Below, piece after piece: positions 22,330-34,180 of a DNA stretch of 64,000 nt. Each line of letters opens with the position of its first letter. Within the stretch, counting starts at the first letter, position 1. Position numbers and translations under genes: made by a program. The notes under the pieces were generated by a model. That model ran no database searches and had not been told where the DNA came from. It worked only from the letters and a program-made list of their open reading frames with translations. Origin of the DNA: Eutreptiella sp. 'Long Island Sound 2002'. Lineage: Eukaryota > Euglenozoa > Euglenophyceae > Eutreptiales > Eutreptiaceae. The stretch covers positions 23,489,000 through 23,552,999 of the forward strand of contig OZ038384.1 in NCBI GenBank assembly GCA_964036045.1, in the 5' to 3' direction.

Positions 22330-25300
22330 CCTGGTTGTGGGGCGTCCAGGGGTGGGCGCTCTCCCACACCCAACAGCCCATCCTTGGGGCGTGCGGCCGG
22401 GGCTCGCTACCCACTGGCTGTGGGTGCGGGGGGTGTGGCCGTGGGGACCAGTTGCCGACCCCACAGCGTGCGCTGTTGCGAGCTGGCTATGCACGCTCTG
22501 GGAGTGGCACGGGAACGCCCGGGGGGGAGGGTGCGCCTCTTGCCTGGGTGTGGAGTGTCCGGGGTTTGGGCGCTCTCCTACGCCTGGCCGCCCGTCCTTG
22601 GGGCATGCGGCCGGGGCGGGCTACCCATTGGCTGTGGGTGCGGGGGTTGTGGGCGTTGGGACCCGTCACCGACCCCACAGCGCGCGCTCCAGCGTGCTGG
22701 CTTTGCGCGCTGTGAAGGCCGCACGAGGGAGCCCGGGGGGGGCGCCTCTTGCCTAGGTGTGGAGCGTCCGGTGTAGGGCGCTCTCCTACGCCCGACCGCC
22801 CGTCCTTGGGGCGCGCGGCCGGGGCCCGCTACCCACTGGCTTTGGGTGCGGTGCGTGTGGCCGTGGGGACCCGTCACCTACCCAACAGTGCGTGCTCGTG
22901 CAAGCTGGCTTTGCGCGCTGTGGGGGCGGCATGAGGGCGTCCGGGGGGGGGGCGCCTCTTGCCTGGGTGTGGGGCGTCCGGGCTTGGGCGCTCTCCCAGG
23001 TAAAACCGCCTGTCTTTGGAACGTGCTCCCGGGGCCCGCTACCCACTGGCTGTGGGTTGGGGGTGTGTGGGCGTTGCAACCTGTCACCGACCCCACAGCG
23101 CGCGCTCTTGCGAGCTGGCTTTGGAGGCTGTGGGGGTGGCACGAGGGTGCCGGGGGGGGGCGCCTCTTGCCTGGGTGTGGGGCATCCAGGGGTGGGCACT
23201 CTCCTACGCCCGACCGCCCGTCCTTGGGGCGTGCGGCCAGGGCCCGGTCCCCACTGGCTGTGGGTGCGGGGGGGATGGGTGTGGGGACCCATCACCAACC
23301 CCACAGCGCGCGCGATTGCGTGCTGGCTTTGCGCGCTGTGGGGGCTGCACGAGGGCGCCCGGGGGGGGAGGGGGTTTCTTGCCTGGGTGTGGAGCGTCCA
23401 GGGTTGGGCGCTCTCCTACGCCCGACTGCCCGTCCTTGGGGCGTGCAGCCGGGGCCCGTTACCCACTGGCTGTGGGTGCGGTTGGTGTGGCCGTGGGGAC
23501 CCGTCACCTACCCCACAGCGCGCTCGTGCCAGCTGGCTTTGCGCGCTGTGGGAGCGGCACGAGGGCTTCCGGGGGGGGGGGCACCTCTTGCCTGGGTGTG
23601 GAACGCCGGGCGTGGAGCGCTCTCCCTGGCTCAACCGCCCGTCCTTGAGGCGTGCTGCCGGGGCCCGCTATTCACTGGCTGTGGGTGCAGGGGTTGTCGG
23701 CGTGGGGACCTGTCACCAACCCCACAGCGCTCGCTCTTGCAAGCTGGCTTTGCACGCTGTGGGGGTGGTACGAGGATGCCGGGGGGGGGGGCGCCTCTTG
23801 CCTCGGCAAGGGGCCTCCGGGATGGGGCGCTCTCCTACGCCCGACCGCTCGTCCTTGGGGCGTGCGGCCGGGGCCTGCTACCCACTGGCTGTGGATGCCG
23901 TGGGTGTGGCTGTGCGGACCCGTCACCAAACCCACAGCGCGTGCTCTTGCGAGCTGGCTTTGCACGCTGTGCAGGTGGCCTGAGGGCGCCGGGGGGGGGC
24001 GCTTCTTGCCTGGGTGTGCGGCGCCTGGGCTGGGGCGCTCTCCGATGCCCGACCACCCGTCCTTGGGGCGTGCGGCCGGGGCCCGCTACCCAATGGCTGT
24101 GGGTGGGGGGGGGTGTGGGCCTGGGGACCCGTCACCAACCCCACAGCGCTTGCTCTTGCGAGCTAGCTTTGCGCGTTATCGAGGCGGCACGAGGGCGCCC
24201 GAGGAGGGGCGCCTCTTGCCTGGGTGTGGGGCGTCCAGGATGGGGCGCTCTCCCACGCCGGACCGCCCGCCTTTCGGGCCTGTGGCCGGGGCCCGCTACC
24301 CGCTGGCTGTGGGTGCGAGGGGTGTGTGCGTGGGGACCCGTCATCAACCCCACAGAGCGTGCCCTTGCGAGCTGGCTTTGCACGCTGTGGGGATGGCACG
24401 AGGGCGCCGGAGGGGGGGTGCCTCTTGCTTGGGTGTGGGGCGCCCGGGGTGGAGCGCTCTCTGATGGCCAACCGCCCGTCCTTGGGGCATGCGTCCGGGG
24501 CCCGCTACCGGCTGGCTGTGGGTGCAGGGGATGTGGGCGTGGGGACCCGTCACCAACCCTCTTGCGAGCTGGCTTTTGCGCGTTGCCGGGGCGGCACGAG
24601 GGCGCCTCTTGCCTGGATGTGGGGTGTCCAGGGGTGGGCGCTCTCCTACACCCGACCGCCCCTCCTTGGGGCGTGCGGCCGGGGCCCACTACCCACTGGC
24701 TGTGGCTGCAGTGGGTCTGGCCGTGGGGACCCGTCATCAATCCCACTGCGCGCACTCTTGCGAGCTGGCTTTGCGCGTTGTGGGGGCGGCACGGGGGCAC
24801 CCGGGGGGGGCGCCTCTTTCTTGGGTGTGTCGCAACCAGGGGTGGGCGCTCTCCTACGCCCGACCGCCCGACCTTGGGGCGTGCGGCCAGGGCCCACTAC
24901 CCACTGGCTGTGGCTGCAGTCGGTCTGGCCGTGGGGACCCGTCATCAATCCCACTGCGCGCACTCTTGCGAGCTGGCTTTGCGCGTTGTGGGGGCGGCAC
25001 GGGGGCACCCGGGGGCGGCGCCTCTTGCCTGGGTGTGTCGCAACCAGGGGTGGGCGCTCTCCTACGCCCGACCGCCCGACCTTGGGGCGTGCGGCCGGGG
25101 CCTGCTACCCACTGGCTGTGGATGCGGGGGGTGTGGACCTGGGGACCCGTCACCAACTCCAGAGCTCGCGCTCTTGCGAGACGGCTTTGCGCGTTGTGGG
25201 GGCGGCAAGAGGGCGCCCGGTGGGGGGACGACACTTGCCATGGTGTGGGGCGTCCAGAGGTTGGCGCTCTCCTACGCCCGACCGCCCATCCTTGGGGCCT

Positions 25301-25555
25301 GCGGCCGGGGCCCGCTACCCACTGGGTGTGGGTGCGGTGGATGTGGCCGTAGGGACCCGTCATCAACCCCACAGCGCGCGCTCTTGCGAGCTGGCTTTGC
25401 GCGCTGTTGGGGCGGCAAGAGGGCGCCCGGGGGGGGCGCGCCTCTTGCCTGGGTGTGGGGCGTCCGGGGTTGAGTGCTCTCCCAAGCACGACCGCCCGTC
25501 CTTGGGAAGTGCAGCCAGGGCCCACTACCCACCGGCTGTGGGTGCGGTCTGCCAG
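22330..25555 (-). repeat. ~210-bp satellite array, about 16 copies
   Basis: Units of about 205-215 bp (one of ~185) marked by GGGCGCTCTCCTACGCCCGA, then CCGTCCTTGGGGCGTGCGG, ACCCACTGGCTGTGGGTGCGG and GCCTCTTGCCTGGGTGTGG. Anchors start near 22346, 22570, 22779 and onward to 25474. Copies differ by point changes and G-run length. Confidence 0.9.
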
Positions 25556-25925
25556 CGTGGCGGCCGGGCTTGCCTTGGCACCTTCTCCCGTGCCGCGGTT
25601 CGTTGTGTGTTGTGCGCGCTCCCCGGGTTTGCGGCACCCGGTGGCCGTTGTTGCTTGGCAGCTGTCCTTGTGTCGTGGTTGTGAACGGCGGGGTGCCTCT
25701 CTGGCGTGCCTCGTGGCCCCGTGTTGGTGCGCCGCGCCTCGTCCGGTCCGGTCGCTCTCGGTGCTCCTTCCCCCAGCCCGGGGGCTGTCAACTGCGGCTT
25801 TACTGGGCGGCTGCGGGGGGCACGTGGAGGCAGGCCGAGAGCCAGGCTCATTGTGCCTGCCGCTGGCCCCTGCCGAGGGAAGGGCGCTGGGCGCGCTTCG
25901 CGTCGTACCGGTTCGGGGCCCTGTG

Positions 25926-28015
25926 ATGGAGTTGTCCCTGGCGGGTCCCTCCGGCTTCCGTCTTGGGGTGCGTGGGCTGCAGTGGTTTGGCGTGTGTGCA
26001 CCCGGTCACTGACGCGTCCCGAATCCCGTACCGTCAGTCCTCCGACGGGAGACCCGGCCGGTGCAGCGGGGCTGTTTCGTGTGGGCGCCAACCCCTCCCA
26101 TTTGGGGTCGGAGGACGCCACGCCCGGGTCCCGCGCGTGTCTGCCTGTGCGTGCATTTCTCCGTCGGGTTGGGCGGGCCGGCCTCCCGGGCGCGTTTTGG
26201 TGCGCCTCACCTTTCCCTTCGCTGTTTCGTCCTTCTTCTTTGTTCGGCCCCCTCCGGGCTGGGGTTGTCCGTGCTTGGGTTTTATTTTGTTCCTTTGTGT
26301 TCCCCTTTCCCCCCTCTCCCTCTCTCCTCTCGCGCCCCCGCTGTCTCGGGCATTTTGTGCTTCCCGGCCTTGGGTGCCCTTGGCCTTGGTGCCCTTCGTT
26401 TGCTCCTGCCTTTCCCCCCTCCTTTTTTTCATTTTTTTGTTTTCCTTTCCCCTCGTCCCTCCCACGTTTCCCGCTCTCTTGTGTACCGCGCCCCTTTCCT
26501 TTGGTGCCTGTGGCGTTGTCCTGGTTCCAGCCGCGGGGGCCCTGGGCCTTGGGCTTGCGCGGTTTGCCCCCCTCCCCCCCTTTTGTTTCTCACCCCGCTC
26601 CCCGTTCTGTTTGCCTCTGTCCCGTGGCGCGCGTTGTTTCCCGCCGCTGTGCTCTGTGCTGTGCGCGTCCTTGGGTGTCGTGCTGTGCCTCCCCTTTCCC
26701 CTCCCCTCTGTGCCGTGCTGCGCTGCCTTTGGTGGTCCTGTGCGCTCGCGTTGTGCTGTTGGTTTCGTCTGTGCCGATTCTGGTGCCCGCTCCTCTGATG
26801 CGTTCCTGTGCGCTGCGCTGTGTCCTGTGGTGTTCTGCGAAGTGGTGTTGCGCTGTGCTGCTGGGTGCGTGGCATGCTGTGCTGCTGCGTGCTGTGTCGT
26901 GTTCTCCTGAGTCCTGTCGTGTTGTGCTGCGGCGCCTCTTTTGCGCTGCTGTGTTGTGCTGTGCCTGCGCACCTGTGTAGTGCTCCTGTGTTGTGCGCTC
27001 CTCTGCTGTTTTGCTCCTGCCTGATTGCTTGCGGTTCTTGCCGCCGCCCCCCCCCCTGGCGTGCGCGCTGTGCCTTGTGCTGTCTGGTGTTGCCGTGCTG
27101 TGCTGGCCTTCCGTCTGGTGTTTTGCGGTGCCGTGTTGCCGTGTTCCGTGCTGCGTGTTGTGGTGTGGTGTCCCGCCTTGCTTTGTTGTGGGCTGCTGCG
27201 CGCTGTGCCGTGCTTTTTGTGCCGTGCCCTGGGTTGCTGCTGCCTGCTGTGCCGCGTCTTTGGTCGTGTCGTCCGGCCGCCTTGTTCGCGTTCTGGTTTG
27301 CTGTTTGGTTTTGCTGTGCGTTGCCGTGTGCTGTGGTGTGCTGTGTGCCTGGGTGCTGAGCTGCGCCGTGTTGCTCCGCCCTGTGTTGTGCTGTTGTGTG
27401 CTGTGCTGTTTTCTGTTCTTCGTTTGGTGCAGCTGCTTGCTGTGTTGTGCCCTTGGGCGCTGTCCGTCGCCCTGGGTTCCTGCGCTTTTCAGCGCCGTGT
27501 TTTGTGGTGTTTTCCCGCGCTGTGTGCTCTGTGCTGTGTGTGTGTTGCCGTAATGTGGTGATGCGTGCTGCTGTTCGCTGCTGTGCTTTGTGCTGTGGTT
27601 GTTCCTGGGTGTCTTGCTGTGCGTTCCCTGTCCTCCCTGCTCTGTGCGGTGGTGTGCTGTGCTGTGCTGGTGCACTTGCGTTGTGCTCTTCCTGTGGTCT
27701 GCCCTGTTTTTGGCGCCCGGTGCTATGGTGCGCTGCTGTGTGATGTGCTGTTGCCTGTGGTGTGCTGTGGCGCGGTGCTGGGTCTGGCTGTCCACGTTTG
27801 TCTTCTGGTGGCGTGTTCCGGTGCTGGTGTCCCTGTCTGGCCGCGTGGCCTGCTTCTCTATGGTTGGTGTGGTTTGCTGCAGTGCCCTGCCCCCCTGTGC
27901 TGTGTTCTGTGGTGCTGTGCTGCTGTCTGGTGCTGTGCTGTCGTGCTCTGCTGGGCTTTTGCGGCGCTGTTTGTGTTTGCTGTTTCTTTTCTCTTTGAAA
28001 AACCGCTGCAACACC
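25926..28015 (-). other. Extremely A-poor low-complexity DNA
   Basis: Plus strand dominated by TGTGCTG-like words. Bases 27025-27358 contain no A at all, and 27025-27540 contain three. The last ~50 bp turn T-rich and then AT-rich near 28015. No credible gene on either strand. Confidence 0.7.
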
Positions 28016-28584
28016 CGTAAAAATATTTTTTTCCCTCTGTTTTTTGTTTTGTTTTTTGCAATAAAATGAAATTATACACGGTCCAACACACCTGTGAGCA
28101 GCAAGACGATGTGTGCTTCTGTGACTTACGTGTTACCCGTCGGTCTTGATGTACTTGGGCTTGTACTTGTGCTTGTCGTTGTGAACATTGGTGGTGTCCA
28201 TTGCTAGAGGTTACACGCGTTTCCCCAGGGCCGCCGCCTGAGCTGCAGGGCAAGGGGACTGATGGGCACGAGGGTGGACAGGGAGGTACATGGAGAAAAA
28301 TAAGAAAAGGGTGGCAGGGCGCGACGTGAGGGCCCGTGGCGAGTTATCAAAAGTTGTTCAATTTTTATGCGCTGCTCGCGACGCGTTTCTCTTTGCGCCT
28401 ATGGCTAGTTCGACGACGAGGGGGACGGCGCTATGCTCCTACGAGCATTACGGTGCTTGTGGCGTTAACTATTAACCGATTTAACGTCGAAGAAATTTTC
28501 GTCGCGTTTTACGTTTCTTGTTTAGTCGAAAACCTTAGGTCTCAGCCAAGAGCAACAGAAGCGTAATACCCAAAAGAAGTAGAA
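28016..28584. other. No gene seen
   Basis: AT-rich to mixed DNA with a T-rich start (TATTTTTTTCCC, GTTTTTTGC) and an AATAAAATG motif. Nothing recognisable. Confidence 0.4.
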
Positions 28585-29197
28585 GAGAATCAGCCCCAGA
28601 CGCACCCATCTTCTGGCAGGGTGTGTCTGAGCTTGGGAGGGGAGTTTCAACCCGGTGGAACCATGTGGTGGTTAACACCCGACCCAAAAAGTTTGCATTT
28701 TTCCCACCCAAGTTTGTTTTGTACTACACTCTCTTCGTGCTTTTCAGCCTGAGATTTATCTCAGCACTTGGGATGGGAGTGTAAGGTTTTTGTGCAACCT
28801 ATATTTCTGGTTTGTTGGGTGGATTTTCCTGATACTTGGGTGTATACTGAAATTGACCGTCGCAGCACTGTTTTGTACAGTGTTGGTACCAGTCAATCAG
28901 CAGTTTCTGTAGTTTTACACTGATGGTGTTTTCACAATTTTTGGTACTATAAAACTGAGTTTGGGTCGGCGACAGCGAGTCATGAGATGACGTGCACCGA
29001 TCCAGATGTTGTCGATTTCCGATGATTTTTTTAGAGATTTCAATCAGTTTTATTGTTTAGATTATTTCTATATCAGTTTCAAGCATAAGCGAATTTTACG
29101 GCACTATCGCCGCGTCGTTCCACGCTATTTATTTTGGCGCAAGTAGGCCATGTTCATGATTTTTCTTAAAATCACAGTTCGCTAAGATGCTGAATGA
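28585..29197 (+). repeat. Dispersed repeat X, copy 2
   Basis: Second copy of the ~613-bp repeat at 20115-20728, same orientation. The TGTTAACC arm is degraded here (TTTCAACC), while GGTTAACA is kept. Confidence 0.8.
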
Positions 29198-29453
29198 GAA
29201 AGTTAGAACAGGCTTTCACTGTTGATTGCTTTGATGATATTGTTTTGTTTGTCCCTCTGCTTGCTCCTGCTGCTTCTTGATGTACTTCAAGGTTTTCAAA
29301 TAAATGTATTTTGACGAAATCAACCAGAAATATTGGTACCCACAGTGCAAGCAAGGGACCACAGGATCAAATCCACAACATGAAGGGCTGCAGTCAAGAG
29401 AGATAGTGTAGCAACAAAGGAAACTCACAATACCTACAGGTTAGGAAAAGATA
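29198..29453. other. No gene seen
   Basis: AT-rich anonymous DNA ending in the left target duplication AGGAAAAGATA (29443-29453). Confidence 0.4.
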
Positions 29454-29521
29454 GGTAGGTAGGTAGGTATCTTCGGGAGCTCGGAATGCCTCCTTTGACG
29501 GTGCAGGAAGAAGGTCTTACC
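29454..29521 (-). mobile_element. 68-bp 5'-truncated insertion with (TACC)n tail
   Basis: On the minus strand this reads GGTAAGACC ... GAGCTCCCGAAGA and (TACC)4, nearly the same as the 3' end of the satellite element at about 15099-15161. It is bounded by a perfect 11-bp duplication AGGAAAAGATA at 29443-29453 and 29522-29532. This is a classic severely truncated retrotransposition product and shows that the (TACC)n end is recognised by a mobilising LINE. Confidence 0.8.
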
Positions 29522-29699
29522 AGGAAAAGATAGTTAGGAAATATCCTACAAACATGGGAAAGCTGTTCACATGGGCATCCCCTCTTTTGTAGTCCCATTT
29601 AGAGATCTACACTCTTTGTTTTGGGTCCCATAGGTGCTGAAATGGCATGGCTTGTGGCGCTGAGGTCACTTCCATGTCACATGGGATCATCTTACTTAG

Positions 29700-29786
29700 C
29701 TATGCGGACTGGGAACTGAACCCAGGACCTCTCCAAAAGAGGTGCCACAGCCCCCTAGGGTGCAGACCACTAGGATAGCTAAGCAT
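29700..29786 (-). mobile_element. tRNA-derived SINE head or tRNA pseudogene
   Basis: On the minus strand there is an A-box-like TATCCTAGTGG (29767-29777) and a B-box-like GGTTCAGTTCC (29712-29722). The B box lies in a perfect T arm: 5-bp stem CTGGG/CCCAG with a 7-base loop (29709-29725). The ~85-bp length and a large variable-arm-like hairpin resemble Ser/Leu-type tRNAs. The acceptor stem pairs poorly, so it is not a working tRNA. SINE body and end not determined. Confidence 0.5.
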
Positions 29787-32324
29787 TCATGAGAAAATAT
29801 AGAACGTTGTATAGGTTCTAGATCAATGTCAGCGCCTCAGTCAGTCCAGGAAATGGTGTATAAGTCCAGTCGGTTGTGGGGTCAGGGGTCCACACAACAT
29901 CCATTGTTCAATGCTTGGTTTTATAGGTCCAAATGTCTTGTCACCCCTTTTGGTTAGGCCAATACTAAGATAAAAATGTGATATGCCTTTAGGCCTCTCT
30001 ATAACAACTAAAGCTAACCTTTTGGCAGGGAAATACACTTTTTCTTACTCCCCCCTTCTGCTGAGGTGGCCACCACTGTCGCATTTGAGAGAAGAAAGGG
30101 AATTTTTCATGACCTCCCCATGGCTTCAACATCCTTTTAAAATTTCCTATAACATCCCTAACATTGGAAAGAAGGCACTGCGTCAGGGCAGTCGCCAGTT
30201 TTTGCTTAGTCATAAAAGACACCTACAGCTCCCACTGCGCTCATTGGCGTCACTGGGGCAGCTGTGGTTTGGTAGGGGCTCGGCATTGGCATGCCGAACC
30301 CTGTGTGCATACACCTCTCCCTCCAAATAGCAAAATGCAGTGCAATGCGCAAAATCCAACGCAGGATACGATCAGGGCACGCTGTCTGGGGTCTCGTTGA
30401 ACCTGCTGTCTTACCTGATCTGTCCTCACTGCGAAGGGGGGGTGTTCAAAATTTTTTGGCCCTCATGGGGGTCTTGGATTCTTGACAGTGGTCTAGGAGT
30501 CAGCTTTTCGGCCAGAACACGGCCTATTCCACTGTTTGCGCTCCAGGATATCTGCAGAGATAGGACGAAGGGTTGAGGGACTGACAGACACGCAACGATG
30601 GACGCAAACACCAAAATCCGTCAAATGACGGCCTAGAATTTTTCTGAGGGTACACACCTGTCCAGAATCTCAATGTGCATCAAATGCACATTTTTACGCA
30701 ATTTTATTTCATCACAGGAATTTTTCAATTCCTGGATCTGCACGCAGAGAAAAGCGGCGCGCCGGAGCGCATCCTAATTGGGCGCCGGAAAGGACGGAAA
30801 AAATAAGATCATAAGAGTATGTCACGTAGTAATAAGGAAATGATGAGACACACAATAAATAAGAAACGTAGAGATTCCACGCATGCTTCTAGGAGAAATC
30901 AAGAACGAAGAATTTCAAAAATTCAATAACAATTCAAAGAAAGAGGTATGAAGATACAGGTTGTGTTTGCTTTGTATGCAGCATGCACATTACTTGTCTC
31001 GTGTTTCTGAGATTTCGCCATGTTGCAGCGCAAACATAGAGTAGAGGGATTGATTAGAAGATTGCACCATGATTAGAGGTGAGATTAGGACATACACACG
31101 CTTGCTTCGCTTGTGTTTCGTTTTCTTCCCTCACTTGCTCTCGCTCTCCAGCGGTAGGTAAGGTGAGTAAGCCAAGGAGAAGCCACACCCTGGTTGAGTT
31201 CGTGATTGAGAGTGGTATGGATTGTTGGAAAACAAAGGGTTAAAATAGAAGATTGCAAGATTCGTGCATACCCGTGCAAGCATATGGCGCATTAAAGGGT
31301 AGGCCACGCATGTTGCGCACGGTACAACCCTTGTTTGGGTTACCCAGGGGCTTCACCCCACATTCTATGAGAGAACAGGTGGAGTTTCTTAAGCTTGCTT
31401 GCTTGCAACTGGGTTTGGGAACAGCGTATTATAGGTCAGCCTAAGAAGTGTAGGATACGTGGAGGCTGGCTTGGTTCCTCAGTCTCAAACACAGCTTATC
31501 AGCCTTTGCTTTACAGGTGGGCAGGTAAGGGTGAATTGGTGCAGCAGCAGTTGCCTTCAGCGACTTTGGATTTTTCTGCCCACGCTAAAAATGGGCGCTC
31601 ATCACACAATTAACAGACTGTACCTAAGCCGTGAGTGGCGAGGACAGTCCGATATCATCGACATACACGCTGTGCACGCAACCGGGGCACTCCTTGGGTC
31701 CAAGCCCTGACAGAGAAACGCGTAGTAGCGTCCCTGTTAGGCCACAGTCGCTTAATAGCGCTGTGTTCTCTTGTCCTTTCTCAGGTGGGCGACTAGGGCC
31801 TGAGACATGTTCTTCAACAACGCCAAGTAGCGTGCGTTTGTAGGAGTGATAGGCCTGGGTGAGGGCTTGAGCCCAGAGCTCCCTCATCCTTCAGAGGCTG
31901 GTGCTGATGTAGTGAGTGTAGGACCTGTTGTGTGTGTGTCACTCTCCCGCCTTTTTATTGAAATTTTATCAGGGTTTTGGTGGGCAGTGGCAGTGGTAGT
32001 CTAGGTTTTGGCCGCGCAGCAAACAGGCGTTTTCATGCTTCATAGGTTTTGGCCACCCCTCCCCTGTAGTAGGCAGACAGGTAGGAAAACCAATACCTTG
32101 GCGTTAACGCTGGATATTCCCCCAAGGAAGTCTGGTGCCAGCACAGAAGTTGGGCACCTAGGGCCGGAGAGACCCGGGGCGTACCCCGTGGCACCATGTG
32201 AAGACATCCGCCGGGCTGAGCAAGGGTGCAGACTTCGGTATAATTAGGACACCATTTCTGCAGCTTGCTTATAGGTCCTCAGGATCAGCACACCCACACA
32301 CACATAGGCAGGTATAGGAAGGGT
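29787..32324. other. No gene seen; may hold the 3' LTR of element C
   Basis: Mixed-composition DNA without convincing coding sequence. Element C ends at 32325 on the minus strand, so its 3' UTR and LTR should lie here. I cannot define LTR edges because no second copy is in the window. Confidence 0.35.
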
Positions 32325-33251
32325 TCAGTCCCTAGGTCTCTTCTGAGAGGCAAGCATTTCAGCGAGCCTCAGCAACTCTCCTAGGTTGTTCTGGGACAAG
32401 TAGTCTACCAGAACAGAATTCAGGCGTCCCTTAGGAAGCACAAAGGCAGAGAAGGGTTCCGAGGTAGCTTCCTCAACTCCAAACCCTTCCCAGAGGGTGG
32501 GGAAACACCAACCTTGGTGATAGCGGTGTCGGATAACCGACTTCGCCAGGTAGAAGCCTTCCTTAGCCATCTCCTCGGCATTCATGTTCGGGAGTTCCCC
32601 TTCACCTTCCATTCCTCTGGCAGCGCCCTGTAGGTCCAGAGCGACGATCTCCTCGTCGTTTAGTTCCCATTCTTCCCCACAGAGGTCCTCGGAGTTGTAG
32701 CAGCGCTTGAGCTGTTGAGCAGCCCACACCAGGGTCACCCCTAGTCGGGGAGAACACCGCACAGTGATGCGGTGACCATTCACAGACAGGATCTTGTAGG
32801 GTTTAAAGTAGGGGTCATCGCTGGTGGACCGTGGCCAGGCGGGTAGCCGACTGTGGTGCACCAGCACCCAGTCTCCCTCTTGGTAGGAGGCGGGCACCCG
32901 GTGCTTGTTCTTCTTGTTCCACTGGCGCTCCCGCAGTTCCTGGAGCATAGCCTTGGCCTTGTCCATCTTGTCTTGTTGCTCCTCCACCCACTTACCCACA
33001 GTGGAGTAAGAATCGTCAGGATAGGGAGCGTGTAGGAACCACGCCGGGCGTCCCATGAACAGCTCATGGGGCGAATAGCCAGTTGCCAAACTCCCTTGGG
33101 AGTTCATCATCAAGGATATGACGGGGAGTAGTCTCAACCAGTCTTTGGTGCGCTCAGTCTTGCACCATATCCTCACGTTCTCTTTGAGAACTCGAATCTG
33201 TCGTTCACCTAGGGGGTTCCTCGTATGAGTATAGGGAATCCCCGTTGACAC
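32325..33251 (-). pseudogene. Element C integrase C-terminal part and chromodomain
   Basis: A 308-codon frame. It starts just after the integrase D-D span and includes the third catalytic residue context (NPLGERQIRVLKE), the conserved SLATGYSPHELFMGRPAW region, a GDWVLVHHSRLPAWPR block typical of the integrase C-terminal domain, and a chromodomain-like stretch near the end (FYLAKSVIRHRYHQGW ... SEPFSAFVL). Chromodomains target gypsy elements to particular chromatin. It corresponds to 57883-58947 of element A. The core domain is in another frame upstream. Confidence 0.8.
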
Positions 33252-33284
33252 CTGGACATTGAGGGACCTCAGGACTCTCTTGTA

Positions 33285-33870
33285 TCAGCCAGTGTCAGAG
33301 CGTACTCGGATGTCCTCGTCTGAGTTCATCTCTTCGGGTGCCCCATGGACACAGAACCACTCTTCCAGGAGTATCTTGATGGTCTCAATGCCTGCGATAT
33401 GTTTAGTGCATGGGAACACCCTGTTAAACCTGGTCAGCCCACATGTTACCACTAGGGCAAAGTCATAGCCCCCAAAACTTAGGCATCTCAGTGTAGTCAA
33501 GGTAGAGAACACTGTTGGCACAGTGAGGGATGGGGAGCGTCGAGTAGAGACCCCTGTCCCTGATATCCCTGGGTTTACAGGACCGACACGGCCACTTGTC
33601 CACGAAGGGCTGGAGGGCTTTCTGCAGCTGATCGTCCGTCCACGTAGAGTGGAACCACTTGCTTGAACAGCCTCAGGGTACAGTTCGCTCCCACATGACC
33701 ACTGGACTCATGGGTTCACTAGAGCAGTGCCGGGATACGGTCGCTAGGCACGACTATCCGGTCCTCATGCCAGAGGTAGGTCTTGTCACGCTTCCACTGG
33801 TCCTGGTTGACCAGGGCGGGTTCCAGACGCTTCTCTAGGCGTTTCCAGATGTCCCCAAATTCTTTCAGGC
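33285..33870 (-). pseudogene. Element C integrase core fragment
   Basis: Frame 33285-33521 reads FGGYDFALVVTCGLTRFNRVFP ... PEEMNSDEDIRV. The first catalytic Asp of the D,D-35-E core (VTDG in element A) is Cys here, while the second (DEDIRV) is kept. The zinc-binding N-terminal part at about 33530-33870 is frameshifted and readable only in pieces. Confidence 0.7.
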
Positions 33871-33877
33871 ACTCCAC

Positions 33878-34180
33878 TTATTGGAGTCCATCTACAGGTC
33901 TTATTATGGTCATGTTGAGGTCCAGGTGTACTTCCATACGGCTGAACGCCTCCTTGGCTAGCTCCTCAGACCTGGCACCAATCATGTCGTCAAAGTTGTT
34001 ACGGCTGATGTAGTCCGCACATTCGTTCTTGACGCCCTGGATATGATGTACTGAGAGCCGTAGCTGGCTCAGGTAGGGCCACCAGCGTCTGAGCTTAGCC
34101 TTCTCAGGTGGCGGTCCCTTCCGGAAGGTGCGGACCGGTTGTTGGTCACACAGCCAAACCACTGGGTTACTCCCCAACAA
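33878..34180 (-). pseudogene. Element C RNase H fragment
   Basis: A 100-codon frame with NPVVWLCDQQPVRTF (catalytic Asp of the third motif), LRRWWPYLSQLRLSVHHIQG and the closing ADYISRNNFD block. Matches element A's RNase H. The first half (about 34180-34440) is broken by frame changes. Confidence 0.7.

Larger units (their letters stand above)
21411..28015 (-). mobile_element. T-poor GC-rich element, copy 2 (inverted)
   Basis: On the minus strand its 3' end is the shared module and (AAACCTC)n tail (21411-22205). Upstream lie a ~210-bp satellite (22330-25555), the 5' module also found at 12189-12560 (25556-25925) and a further ~2.1 kb of low-complexity DNA to about 28015. Because it is inverted, the plus strand is A-poor where copies 1 and 3 are T-poor. 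Left and right edges are judged from the tail and the abrupt change to AT-rich DNA; I found no target duplication. Long GC-driven open frames are not credible genes. Confidence 0.6.

Noticed and set aside
22846-25473. 875-codon open frame through the ~210-bp satellite, and similar long frames at 40727-42079 and 43246-45108
   Set aside because: Frames are open in several phases and on both strands because the DNA is GC-rich and lacks T or A. The translations are repetitive Pro/Arg/Gly/Cys with no domain.
29700-29786. Functional tRNA gene on the minus strand
   Set aside because: The acceptor stem does not pair and no clear anticodon arm is present.
31085-32250. LTR of element C
   Set aside because: A 3' LTR is expected near here, but without a second copy in the window I cannot place its edges.
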